DNA of 64,000 nt from contig JAKGHH010000005.1 in assembly GCA_022828595.1 (NCBI GenBank), positions 23,821,875-23,885,874 of the forward strand. Direction: 5' to 3'. The position numbers were made by a program, and so were the translations under genes. This stretch comes from Nelumbo lutea. Lineage: Eukaryota > Streptophyta > Magnoliopsida > Proteales > Nelumbonaceae. Shown in pieces: positions 11,290-21,851 of the stretch (the first letter of the stretch is position 1; each line of letters begins with the position of its first letter). The notes beneath the pieces were generated by a model. That model had not been told where the DNA came from and made no database searches. It saw nothing but the letters and a program-made list of their open reading frames with translations.

Positions 11290-11680
11290 ATAGAAAAAAA
11301 AGGAAAGGAGACAATTAGCTCTAATCTGTCAATCCCTAATTCTTTAGCTTTCTCCCTGATGACCCCACCAATACCCGAAGTTCCAGGATTGCCCACGCAG
11401 CTGCCATCAAAATTTAATTTCTTCCATCCAGCACATGGAGGCAACCAAACCTCAGTTATTTTTTGTCTTCTAGATTATGAGAGAGCAATTTATCCCCATG
11501 AGCTAAAAAATTCTTCAACTTTAAAGACTGCAAAAAGCTTTTAAGATTTTCACCCAATATGCCACCCTTAAGATTATAATGTCTAACACAGCTTCCTTGT
11601 TCCTTTCTTTGTCTTCAAAGATTCTTAAGTTCCTTTCTTCCCAAATCTACTTTGGCCAATTTACCAGTTTACTACTTGTC
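11290..11680 (-). mobile_element. LINE fragment, RNase H region
   Basis: Read on the minus strand this gives IWEERNLRIFEDKERN and then KLNFDGSCVGNPGTSGIGG. This is the linker and start of the RNase H domain of a plant L1 ORF2, with the catalytic aspartate in FDGS. It breaks off after about 20 more codons. It is not contiguous with LINE A, which begins nearby with ORF1, so it is the remains of another copy. Confidence 0.75.
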
Positions 11681-11689
11681 AGTGTTTAG

Positions 11690-13412
11690 AATTACCATTG
11701 GGGTGGCAAAAGTATAGAGAAGTTGATGAGGGATTTTTTGTGGGAACTAGGGGAGGAAAAGAAGGATCACAAAGTAAGTTGGGAGTTGGTGTATAGAAGT
11801 AAGAAATACGGTGGTTTAGGACTAGGGAACATACAAAAAAGGAACACAGATCTTCTAGGGAAATGGTTGTGGAGATTGTCAATGGAGAGGGACAAAGTTG
11901 TGGGCAAAGGTTATAGTTAGTATTCATGGTCTTGCAAAGGATGGTTGGGGCTCTGGAATTATGGCTAGGACTACAAGGGCTTCACCTTGGAAGTCCATTT
12001 ATGATGTTCTACCACTCTTTTTGCCACACATCAGGTATAGTCTGGGAGATGGAAATCAAGTGAAATTTTGGGAGTATGTTTGGGTGGGCAATGAATCACT
12101 AAGAGCACAATTCCCTTCAATTTATACTATTTCCAACCATAGGGAGGAACATATTTCTTGCTTTTTGGCCTTCCTAATTCAAATGGAGAGTATAATTGGG
12201 ATTTGGGGTTGAGAAGAGGGCTACATGATTATGAAATGAACACTATCATCAACCTCCTGCAGAACTTGAAAGGGGTATTTTTGGAAGTTACCTCTTGCAA
12301 TTCCTTCTTTTCAGCCCTTATTCATTCAAGTGAAAGCCAAGGGCCTTCCTTTCCTTCCAAAGAAATTTGGTTTAATCCTATTCCTCTCAGGGTGGGTGGC
12401 TTGTGCTGGGAAATATTTTTGGAAAGAATTAATACTTGTGAGCGACTATAAAGAAAAAGACCCAATTGGTGCCTTTCCCCTCACTGGTTCTCCCTTTGCA
12501 AAGTTAATGGTGAAAATTGCTGACTTATTCATGCCCTTTTCTTCTTCAATTTGGGAATGGTTCCTTTCTTTGTTTGGGTGCAGGTGGAACCTCCTGGTGA
12601 ACAAAGCCTATTTGCTTCTAACTTCCTAAGCTGGTCAAAAAAGAGAAGATTACTATGGAGATGCACAAGGGCAGCAATGTGTTGGTCAATTTGGGAGGAG
12701 AGGTATCAAAGGCTTTTCCATGAAAAATCAAGAAGTATAGAAGCTGTCATTGAAGCTATCTCCATCAAGTAGTGCATTGGGTGAAGTCCTTGGATATTTT
12801 CAGAAAAATTCTTGCCATTGAAATGATGAGGAAGTGGAGGAACGTGGTTGATTCTGCTCCTGCTAAGGAGGTGGTCAAGCCATTGTGGTCCCCACCCTTT
12901 AGTTGTTTCATTAAACTTAATTTTGATGGCAGTAGTGAAGGTAATCCAGCTCCTTCTAGCATTAGAGGAGTTTTCAGGAATGAAGGAAATATATTGCACT
13001 GTTCTCAGGCCCAATTGATGAAGGGGATTCCTTAAAAGCTAAAACTATGGCTGTTATGGAAGGGATCCAAAGGGCTAAAGAGCCAAAAATCAGGAAGCTG
13101 GTGATAGAAGGTGATTTGAAGCTTGTAATTAGCTGGCTTCAAAAAAAGGAGGAAGAGGGATAGTGGTGCTACATTCACAAAAAGAGAAAAGCTGTTAATT
13201 TGCTGCAAGGGGTAGAGGTGTCTTGTAATTGGGTTAAAAGAGACGCAAATGCTGTTTCTGACACACTTGCTAAACAAGGGGTGGGAAAGAAAGAGTTATT
13301 TTGGGCTGTTCTGTAATCTTCCTTTTGGGGAAGGCTAAGATTGTTTATCCCTCCCCTTTCTTTGTACTAAATTTCTTCTTTTATTAAAAATGGTTCTGTT
13401 ATTGATAAAAAA
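11690..13412 (+). mobile_element. 5'-truncated LINE, RT end to 3' tail
   Basis: On the plus strand the frame pieces give MRDFLWELGEEKKDHKVSW, a zinc-finger-like zf-RVT region around 12330-12700 (CARAAMCWSIWEERYQR-type linker), and the RNase H domain starting KLNFDGSSEGNPAPSSIRG near 12918. It ends at LFWAVL with a stop near 13315. A short 3' UTR and an A-run (13400-13411) follow. Several frameshifts are present. The element lacks ORF1, endonuclease and most of RT, as is usual for 5'-truncated LINE insertions. No clear target duplication was found. Confidence 0.82.
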
Positions 13413-13439
13413 AAAATGAGACTCTAAGACAGTGGTGGG

Positions 13440-13760
13440 ATGGCTAACAAACAACAGCAAGGGACATGGCAACACAAGCATAATTTGAGAGACAAGACAG
13501 CAAGGGAACTGGCTGCAAACTTCAAATGGGTCCATAGATTAGCAAACAGCTTTGCTGATTCCTTGGAAAAGATTAGGCTAACAGGAAAGAATTGTTTTGG
13601 GGAACAACCATCTAAATGGTCTCTTGTAAAAGTGTGAAAAGGGGTTAGGTGGTAGTAGCCAGCCTAACTTAAGGGAATACCTATATGTATGATTGTATGT
13701 ATGTGTGTATGTGTGTATGTGTATATATATAGCATTCTTTAAGTTCATTAATAATAATGA
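13440..13760 (+). mobile_element. Short LINE tail fragment
   Basis: The open frame 13440-13637 contains FKWVHRLANSFADSLEK, which matches the last helix and active-site region of the plant LINE RNase H. It is followed by about 120 bp of A/T-rich 3' sequence with a simple repeat. It looks like the 3' end of one more truncated LINE in plus orientation. Boundaries are approximate. Confidence 0.55.
13683..13732. repeat. GTAT/GTGT microsatellite
   Basis: A run of GTATGT, GTGTAT and finally TATATATA units about 50 bp long lies in intron 3 of PUR2, inside the tail of the preceding LINE fragment. Confidence 0.9.
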
Positions 13761-14024
13761 TTACTAGTTACCTATCAAAAGAAAACTCAACACGGTCACA
13801 TACAAGAATTGGTTGCATGTACACAACCCAAAATGCTCAGCAGAGCCAAAGAAACACGAGTTTTTTTCTTTTCTTTTCCATTTTTTTCCTACCTTTTTTT
13901 TTTGAGGAATTGCATGGTGAGGATCATCCATAAAATGCCAGATATGCTCATATTCCTATCATACTGGACAGAGAATAACTTGGATGAAGAAGGTATCAAG
14001 AAACATTAAAAAAACCATACGAAC

Positions 14025-14398
14025 CTTAGCAGTGGGAATACCATATTTGTCACACAACTTCTTCATGAAGTCCTTTGAGCCTTCCAAAGCAGCAGCCTCA
14101 GATGAAGGCCCAAAAGTAGGGATACCAGCATTCACAAGATCATTTACAAGGCCTGCAACCAAAGGAGCCTCTGGTCCTACAACAACAAGTCCCACTCCCC
14201 ATGTGCGGCAGAATGAGATTACAGCTGAGCTGTCAGAAATGTCAAGGTCTGGTATACAGGTAGCATTCCCTTGGGCAGCAATTCCAGCATTCCCAGGAGC
14301 ACAAAAAACAGCATCACAAGAGGGAGATCGCTGCAAAGCGTAGCATAGGGCATGTTCCCTTCCACCACCACCAATGACCAACACAATGACTCTCTCTT
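14025..14398 (-). CDS. PUR2: PUR2 exon 3: GAR synthetase, GARS N-terminal domain
   Basis: Phosphoribosylamine-glycine ligase (GAR synthetase, EC 6.3.4.13) joins glycine to phosphoribosylamine with ATP, the second step of purine synthesis, in plant plastids. This 374-nt exon covers essentially the whole GARS_N domain: VLVIGGGGREHAL, CAPGNAG, VPDLDIS-like CIPDLDIS, VVVGPEAPLVAG and FGPSSEAAALEGSK. It ends at CDKYGIPTAK, where the ATP-grasp domain starts. The acceptor AG is at 14400-14399 and the donor GT at 14024-14023. The exon enters in phase 1, matching the end of exon 2, and leaves in phase 0. Together exons 1-3 encode 222 residues of an expected 500-plus. No further exon is visible to the left, so the ATP-grasp and C-terminal parts lie outside the window. 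Confidence 0.95.
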
Positions 14399-14639
14399 CT
14401 ACAAATCAACAAGGAAAAAAGGAAATGAATCAAATCAACGATGAAGAAGGGAGCAAAAAATATTTACAAAGATACAAACCAATGTGTTAAATTAGAAATA
14501 TAAATTTTGAGGTGTTGATTTGAAAATATATTGTCTCCAGAATCAACTGTTATGATCTCGATGTGTACTTTGCTTCTCCAGAGTTGTTATTGCTGGCGCT
14601 TTTACTTATTTTTAACCAAGCCATGCATTGCACAAATTT

Positions 14640-15178
14640 CCTATTATCCATATAAAAACTAAACTTTGATGGGAGTAGCTGGGGGAATCCTGGACAATCA
14701 GGGATTGGAGATGTGTTTAGGGATGAGAATGGGTTAGTTTCAGCCATGTTTTCAGGCCCAATTGGAGCGGGTGATTCTCTCAGGGCTGAGATCTTTGCAG
14801 TTTTGGAAGGAGTCCAAAGAGCAAGGAGATGAATATAAAAAAACTCATCATTGAAGGGGATTCGGAGGTGGTGGTAGGGTGGCTGAATAAAGAAGATAGC
14901 AGGTTATGGATGTACAGTAATGAAAGCAGGAAATTCAGGTGGCTGGTTCAAGAGATGGAAGTTAAGATCAGCCAACTCTTTTGCTGATGGATTAGCTAAG
15001 CAAGGAGTTGAGAGGGAGTCATTATTTTGGGCACAAGTGTAATTTGCCCATTTCTCTATTCTTGGGAGCTCAAGCTCCCATTGGAAGATAAGAAAGTTCA
15101 TCTTCATCCATGTAATTACTTTTATGATTAATTAATGAAATGTTGTTATTGATCAAAAAATATATATATAAAAGAATA
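14640..15178 (+). mobile_element. 5'-truncated LINE end with 17-bp target duplication
   Basis: This holds the last part of a LINE RNase H (KLNFDGSSWGNPGQSGIGD ... ESLFWAQV and a stop near 15040), a 3' UTR ending in GTTATTGATCAAAAAA, and a short TA-rich tail. It is flanked by ATGCATTGCACAAATTT (14623-14639) and ATGCATTGTACAAATTT (15179-15195), a 17-bp duplication with one C/T difference. That length is typical of target-primed LINE insertion. It lies 240 bp upstream of PUR2 exon 3, in intron 2, opposite to the gene. Confidence 0.92.
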
Positions 15179-15195
15179 ATGCATTGTACAAATTT

Positions 15196-15852
15196 ACCTA
15201 ACTGAAAACACAATTTAGTGCATCCATTCTCAGGTGTCAAAGAAAGAAAAGACACTAAGCATCAGAACATACAGTGATACATATACTAAGCAAGATTCTG
15301 CACATAACCATATTTTTTGCGGTAAAAGAACTCCATTGCAAATGAGCTATTCTAGGCTAAAAGTGAAATAATGAATGCAATAATGCCCATAATATTCTTT
15401 TGGATTATCAACACTACAAGAAATTAATGAAAGAAGTCCATGAATAATACAGTTAAAATCAGCCAAGCAGATAGCCCTGAAGCCAAAATAAAAGTCCCAC
15501 ATAAAACACATGCAGTGATAAGTTATGCATGTCTGCCAATAGAGACTAATTCTCCAGCTACTAGACCACAGTTAGAAGTATTACCAATTTCCAATTTTAA
15601 TAATAACTAATACCCATAAATTTTACATTGAACCATTCAAACTTAAGCACATCTCATGGAATGAATCCTAACAGCACTACATACTGTATAATCTACCAAA
15701 AATAAAAATCAAAACCTCTACTTTCTAATAAACTTAACATTTTTTATGAGTTCTAATAAATTTTAAATTGCACCATTCAAACTTGAGAACATTTCACAGA
15801 ATGCATCCTAATAGCACCACATACTGTATAATAATTTACCAAAAATGAAAAC
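15196..15852. repeat. Intron sequence with a tandem duplication of about 140 bp
   Basis: No gene is visible. Two diverged direct copies of an A/T-rich unit start near 15605 and 15745, sharing ACCATTCAAACTT and ACATACTGTATAAT 140 bp apart. Gypsy 1 inserted near the end of the second copy. The sequence after Gypsy 1 (AAAATCAAAAGC at 22434) continues the unit. Confidence 0.7.
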
Positions 15853-16424
15853 CGTTGTCGCTCGGATTAGCCGAGGGCAACACAATCAATTTACTCCTGA
15901 GATCCGGGACAAGACCGAGGACTTCAATGCTCCGAGAGGTGCTGAGGCCGAGGACTAGTGGGGCTCGAGGTGTGCCAAGGCCGAGGACTTGCGAAGGAGA
16001 ATACGTCAGAGGCCTTGGGTGGGGACCGAGGCGGAGACTCCAACGGTCATGTTAGTATCCACACAAAAGGGAGGTAGAAGGAAGCCCAATGCGGGAGCGC
16101 TCAGACGAGGTCACTAGTAGACACTAGGTCCCCAGTAATGAAAATACCAAAAGTCTTTCTGTTTGGTTCCAAATCCCTTACCTTGTGGGAGATGCCTCAT
16201 ATTTATATTTGGGACCACCTGGAGGTAGTTGAACTCGGGTGGCTCAAATTCGAGTCATACAAGGGCGGGACGCGGTCATCTGGCGAGGCCACGTGGTGTC
16301 CCACGATTGGGCCTGCGAGGTCCGCTTAGAGTAGCCTTGTATGCTCCGCAATTGGTCCTGGTCGACACCTGTTGGTTGGACACGTGTCGGCCCGGCATTG
16401 GCCCAGCCAAATGCGCCTACATCA
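15853..16424 (-). repeat. 3' LTR of Gypsy 1
   Basis: It is a direct repeat of 21852-22433. In element orientation it starts TGATGTAGGCGC and should end ACAACA. The last position carries an A-to-G change, so the plus strand begins CG here where the other LTR has TG. Confidence 0.93.
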
Positions 16425-16439
16425 TTTGCCCCCCACTCC
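16425..16439 (-). promoter_or_regulatory. Polypurine tract of Gypsy 1
   Basis: On the minus strand GAGTGGGGGGCAAA lies directly before the TG of the 3' LTR. It is the plus-strand priming site and fixes the element's orientation. Confidence 0.88.
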
Positions 16440-16989
16440 CGAGGCCGAAGTGAAGGTCTAGATGGGGCTTCGGCTTTGGCCGATGGGAGTGTCACTGGAT
16501 GCTAGTAGGTGCCATCAGGCTCATTCGGCGAAGGGTACCCTGCAATGGCATCACATTCGTTTCACTCATGCTTTCGTCCGATCTTTGTCCATGGGAGAAG
16601 GGTGAAGCTGTAGGCGACTCGGCTTCAGTTGGGGAGGCCAAGCAAGAAGGGCTCCGATAGGCCAAACCCGTGTCTTATCCCTCGTGGTGACGGCTTGGAG
16701 TCGTGCGCGGTACGGTTTCTACGGGTTAATACGCTGGGGCCGTGCCCAATACGGGTCTAGCGCAAGGAGAGTCTTCCGTAGGGAGGACGGAACGCCGGGT
16801 GGACCGGACCGCGCGTTCACTAGGTTAACGCGCCCAAACCGGTGGACTTCAACGAATGGACCTGTCAGTTCGCCCAGTGTCATTTCGTCTCCTCGAGGGC
16901 AGGTGTCGGATGTCACCCCGCATATGGGTTTATGAAGGCATAGGCCTTATGGTCGTTGGATCCAGCAAGATCTAGGCCGTCCATTCTTC

Positions 16990-16997
16990 TATATATA
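16990..16997 (+). promoter_or_regulatory. TATA box of the Gypsy 1 antisense gene
   Basis: TATATATA stands in an otherwise GC-rich region, about 140 bp before the ATG of the antisense open frame and on the same strand. Gypsy 2 has TATAAATA at the corresponding place. Confidence 0.6.
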
Positions 16998-17139
16998 GGG
17001 AACTTAATCGCGTTTTTTTTTCATCATTTGTCTCTAAGCAACCTTGCTGTTGAGTGACTTCCACTCCCAGAGCTTTCGGCTAGTTCACTTCTCCTAGTTA
17101 CCTTCAGCCTTCGTCCATCTTAGGTAACACTTCACTCTG

Positions 17140-18830
17140 ATGTCTTATTCCGATTCTGGCCCGAGTGTTATGAACTTCCAACCTCTCGGAAGGGAGCTCC
17201 CCTCGGACTCCTGCTCCACTTAGTTCCAACTTGGGACCGTTGGCAGCCGAGGTCTCTCCTCAGCGAGGGCTAATGGTGCTAAGGGAGAGGCTAGCCTCCG
17301 GGGGCACCAAGGGCAGCCTTAGAGGCGATGACCCTCCCTGTGAAAGCACTACATCCGTGACGCTGAGAGAGCCTGAGGGGTCCCCCCAAAATGAGGGGGA
17401 GCCGATCCCAAAACCCAGCCTTAGGGTGGTAGCCAAATACGCTACCCGAGGGGTGACCATGGGTCGTCTGCCACGTTCGGAGTTTGATAGCACTATGGAC
17501 GTGGACCAAGTTAAGTCTCTGGCCAAGCGGTACCACATACCTCTGTCCTATTCACTTAGGGTACCCGACGTTGGTGGCCGGTTGTGGACTCCCAAGGAAG
17601 GGGAGATTTGTGTTTATCAACACTTCTTAGAGTTCGGTCTTAGGTTTCCCCTTCATCCTCTGATTTCTGAGTTGCTGAAGTGGTAAGGGATCACCATCAG
17701 CCAGCTTGTCCCCAACTCCCTTAGAACCATAACCGCCATGTTGGTAGTATTCCGGCTTCGGGACATAGAGTTGATGCCGAAGCTGTTCCGTGCCATGTTC
17801 GTGCCAAGGAAGCACTCCTACGAGGCCAACATGTACGACCTTCAGCCTTGAAGGGGTAAACCTATTGACAACCCCTCGTCCAGCCATAACTGGAAGGGCA
17901 AATTTTTCTATGTTTCTTGCCCCGAAGGTTGGTCATTCAGATCGAGGTGGGGGGAGGCTTGTATGACAGTCAAGAGGTGTGCTCCCCCGCTTCGAGACGA
18001 GGAGGCCACTTCCATAGTCCACCTACATGTGCTGAGGAGAGTTCAGGCCAAGCCCTTGGTGGAGGTGGAGCTCCCTTTGGTGTTCACAGGGCTCAGCCCT
18101 GTCCCCATCGGTAAGAGAGGTCCCGTAGTCTTTTAACACGTTCGCTTTGTCTTCGGCTTTCTGACTTCTTTCTGTTTTCTTGTAGAGGTTTCCATGGATG
18201 CCAAAAAGATGTTGTTGGAGAGCGTTTGTGCGCAAAAGAAGGGCCAAGGCGGTAGTACGCCCGGGGGGCAGACACTAAGGAGGCCTGCCAAGGGAGCACC
18301 CGCAAGGGTTGAGCGGGTGCCCATTCCTACCAGGGGGGTCAACCCACAACAAGTCCCTGCTGGCCGAGGGGACCAAGGGAAGAGGCCAACCGAGGAGGGC
18401 CAACCGAAGTAAAGTGGAAGGAAGAGGCCGGCCGACGCGGAATACGGGCCTCCACCGAAGAAGCTGGCGCACAAGGAACACCCTACTGAGGGCGCCAAGG
18501 TGAGGAGGCCTCCTGCGAAGGGTGGTCTAGTCGGACCTTCGTCTGCTCCTATATTAGCGCAAAATCCTGTCGAGGAGGGAGAGCGTCTTAGTTGGTTATT
18601 CTGTCCCCGGTGGCAGGTCTGAGAGGCGGACTCCATCAACAAGGAGGGGATCAACAAGGCTCTAATGAGTGGGGTGGTCCCTCCAAGGGACCGATATGAC
18701 ATGATGCAAACCGACCCATGCTCGTTCGCGAAGAGGGTCTCACCTTCTTGGCTGAGGTAAGCTTCCTCCCTTGTACTTCGCCATTTCTTGAATTTTGTTC
18801 GTTTTACTGACAGTACTTGGTGCAGCTACT
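17140..18830 (+). pseudogene. Antisense ORF of Gypsy 1 (putative gypsy-type transposon domain)
   Basis: An opposite-strand gene between pol and the 3' LTR is a known feature of Tat elements; its function is unknown. It opens MSYSDSGPSVMNFQPLG at 17140, with a stop at about 17220 and a frame change. The diagnostic block is GEICVYQHFLEFGLRFPLHPLISELL near 17606-17683 (Transposase_28, 'putative gypsy type transposon'). After a TAA the frame goes on (ITISQLVPNSLRTI). Two probable GT-AG introns follow: 18111-18185 (GTAAGA..TTGTAG) and 18757-18813 (GTAAGC..GACAG). The last exon is cut by the deletion near 18830. Stops make it non-functional here. Confidence 0.75.
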
Positions 18831-20125
18831 CGACCGGTAAGTCTTTGATTCTCCTTCACTGACCGAGGTGGCACCATTTCCAGTATGGCTTGTATCTTGT
18901 CAGGGTTAGCCTCAATGCCCCTTTGAGTGATGACAAAGCCTAAGAACTTCACTGGGGTTAAGTTTCCGAAAGGCACACTTGTTGGGGTTAAGTTTCATGT
19001 TGAATCTTCGTAAGGTATCAAAGGTCTTGGCCAAGTCTGAGGTGTGCGTTTCAACTTTCAGGCTCTTCACCACCATATCATCCACGTAGGCTTCGACGTT
19101 CCTCCCCATTTCGTTCTTGAACACTTTGTTGACGAGGCGTTGGTAGGTAGCTCCCGCGTTCTTGAGGCCAAAGGGCATCACTTTGTAGCAATAGGTACCG
19201 TGCTTGGTGATGAACGAGGTCTTCTCCTCATCTTCGGGGTGCATCTTTATCTGGTTATATCCGAAGAAGGCATCCATGAAGCTAAGTAGCTCATACCATG
19301 GAGTGGCATCCACGAGGTGGTCTATTCTCGGCAAAGGAAAACTATCCTTAAGGTAGGCTCGGTTAAGGTCTATGAAATCAATACAGATCCGCCACTTCCC
19401 ATTAGCTTTCTTTACCAGAACCACATTTGACAGCCAGTTAGGGTAATGTACCTCTCGGAGGAACCCGGCGTCGAACAACTTGTCAACTTCCTCTCCTATG
19501 GCCTTCCAACACTCCGGTGCAAAGTTCCTCTTCTTTTGCCAAGCTGGCCTAGAGCTCGGGTCCACGCTCATCCTGTGAGTGATGATCGAAGGGTCAATTC
19601 CGAGCATATCAGCGGCGCACCAAGCAAAGACGTCGGCATTAATTTTGAGGAAACTTACCAATTCAAATAGGCTTTCTAGGGGAAGGTTGGACCCAGCACG
19701 GACTGTCTTCTCGGGCCCAGCCTCGTCCAGGGGAACTAAGATGAGATCCTCGGCCGATTGGCCTCGGCTTGCTGGCTCCTCCCTAAGGTCAAGGCCCTCA
19801 ATGGCAGTGCTTCCTTATTATTGCCCTTTAGTGCTACCACATAGCATTAGCAGGCGGCTTGTTGATCCCGTCGAACGACTCCGACGCCGTGTTCGGTGGG
19901 GAACTTGAGGGCGAGGTGGTAGGAGGACATGGCTGCCTTGAGTGCATGGAGGGTCAACATCCCCACGATTGCGTTGTAGGGTGAACCAATCCTCACGACC
20001 AAGAACTCAATAATCCCCATCACCTGTCGTGGCTCGGTCCCTATTGTGACAGGTAGGGTGATTCTTCCCTCCGGTCTGACCACATTTCCGGAGAATGAGG
20101 CACTAGGCTCATTCATCCCCATCAC
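18740..20125 (-). pseudogene. Gypsy 1 protease and reverse transcriptase, truncated
   Basis: The protease C-terminal half reads IGSPYNAIVGMLTLHALKAAMSSYHLALKFPT (20125-19847). The RT follows: VHYPNWLSNVVLVKKANGKWR, LLSFMDAFFGYNQI, YCYKVMPFGLKNAGATYQRLVN and the catalytic YVDDMVVKS, so the RT core is intact. A frameshift near 18965 precedes FLGFVITQRGIEANPDKIQAI. Homology stops at QRLTGRVAA, close to 18830. RNase H and integrase are absent. A CAA/GTT run at 20133-20155 lies between gag and protease. Confidence 0.9.
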
Positions 20126-20362
20126 TTGCTGGTGTTGTTGTTGTTGTTGTTGCTGCTAGGGGGATGATGCACTAGGCTCGCCTCTAACAAGCTGCTTAAG
20201 GTGTCTACGGCAGATGAGGGACTCTATTTCGTTCTTCAATTCATAACAGTCCTCAGTATCGTTATCGGTGCCGCGATGATACTTGCAGTATTTTTTCAGA
20301 TTTCCCCTCTTGGGGTTCCTCTTCATCTTCTCTGGCTACTTCATGTAGTTCTCCTCGCTAAC

Positions 20363-21600
20363 CTACATCAATATTTGCGTCCTGGTGGAGTTGAGTGGCA
20401 TGTATTGACTGTAAGCCAGGGCTGAGGCCAGTGGCTTCTTGTTGTCCTTGCTATTGTTGTTGTTGTGGTGGTCTCCGCTCTTCCTTTTCTTCTCCGGGGG
20501 TCTGTTGTGACCCTCGGCCTCCCTCTCTTGGTTCTCTCTAGCCGAAGCCTCCTCGTCTGCGATGTACTTTTGGGTCTTCTTGGGGAATTCCATCTTTGTT
20601 TTCGGCAAGGTCTTGGCAACTGAACACTTCAGAGCCGAGCTGGGGCAGAGTCCGTTGATAGCAGCGTGCATGGAGACCATGGGGTCGAGGTCTCGAACCT
20701 CGAGCTCTTCTTTCTTGAATCGGTCGACATAGGACTGCAAACTTTCACCCCGCTTCTGCTTGATGGACATCAATGAGACCACACTCTTCTGGCATCGTCT
20801 GCTACTGATGAAGCGAGCAAGGAATAAGTTGGCAAACTGTTCCCACGAGCTAATCGACCAAAGCGGGAGACTAGAGAACCACCGTCGAGCGGCCCCCTTC
20901 AAAGTGGCCTGGAAAGTTCAGCATGTCAATGCATCAGAATACCCATACAGGATCATGAGTGCCCAGAAACTCTCTAGGTGATCATCGAGGTCTGTGTTCC
21001 CGTCATATATCTCTAGCGTTGGAGCTTTGAAGTGTTGGGGGAGCGGTTCAGAGATGATGTCCGGGGTGAAGGCATCCATCTTTCCCGTCGAATTGCTCTG
21101 GCTTGCCGAAGCTTCAGCTCGACTCTCTAACTTGGCGGAGCTCGTCCTTGACGGCTCTGAGATCAGCTCGTAATTCTGCAATCCGAGGGTCGGGTGGACC
21201 TTGTGCCCCGTCCTTGTCTTCACGAGCTCGGCGGAGGTCGGTACGAACCCAGAAGTACTCTAATGCGGGACCGCACACCTCCCGTCTAGTGTGGCAGTCA
21301 TTCAGGATATCACGGAGGTCTGAGACTTGCAGGGGAGAGGCGCAGTGTCGGCCCTCTGCTCTTGAGTGGACGCTACAGCGGTCGAACTGCCCGCCTTCGT
21401 CCTGGGGTTTTCCCTTCTACAGCGGTGGTGCTGCTTGGAGGACTGGCAGCTATCATTGGACCATGCTGGCTCTTCCTCCTTTTGGCTGGGAGGTCTCATG
21501 TTTCTCTGTGGTGGACTTGGCGGGGCAGCTACACCCCGACTCTGAGGGCTCGGCCCGCTGGGGGTTGGCGGGGCCGAGGACTGGTGGCTCCGCAAACTTG
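20363..21600 (-). pseudogene. Gypsy 1 gag, broken
   Basis: The Retrotrans_gag domain is clear: FKAPTLEIYDGNTDLDDHLESF, then after an in-frame TGA near 20918 FQATLKGAARRWFSSLP, FISSRRCQKSVVSLMSIKQKRGESLQSYVDRF. A basic tail follows (RRKG/KKRKSGDHHNNNN). The N-terminal part upstream of 21223 is proline- and serine-rich and interrupted. The protein would form the particle shell. Confidence 0.88.
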
Positions 21601-21831
21601 TGTTGGCCCTGATGTCCTAACGCCCCGGCGTGGCGCTCGCCTCAAGGGTGACCTCTTGCCTAGGGCAGACTTGCTCAACGCATTGGGTGAGGTAGTCCAA
21701 ACGGTCAAGGACCACTTGGAACTACTCGATGGTGACCAGGTTCTGAACGTTCCTGGCTCTTCGCACCATGTCGACCGGGGCTCAAGAGAGTTCTTTTAGA
21801 TTCGAGGTGAATGGGAGTGTCTTAGCAACAT

Positions 21832-21850
21832 TTCCCACAGACGGTGCCAA
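21832..21850 (-). promoter_or_regulatory. Primer binding site of Gypsy 1
   Basis: On the minus strand TTGGCACCGTCTGTGGGAA follows the end of the 5' LTR with one spacer base. The same type of site (TGGCATCGTCTGTGGGAA) follows the Gypsy 2 5' LTR, supporting a common lineage. Confidence 0.85.
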
Positions 21851-21851
21851 T

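Noticed and set aside
11290..13412. Twin-primed LINE insertion with an inverted 5' part
   Set aside because: The minus-strand piece covers RNase H, which is also present in the plus-strand piece. Twin priming would give non-overlapping parts.
13959..14024. Extension of PUR2 exon 3 to VRMVFLMFLDTFF... and a stop
   Set aside because: The homology to GAR synthetase ends at GIPTAK with a GT at 14024. The remainder is intron.
18133..18702. 189-codon minus-strand frame in Gypsy 1
   Set aside because: It is the reverse complement of the antisense gene's exon 2, and no gag-pol domain is recognisable.
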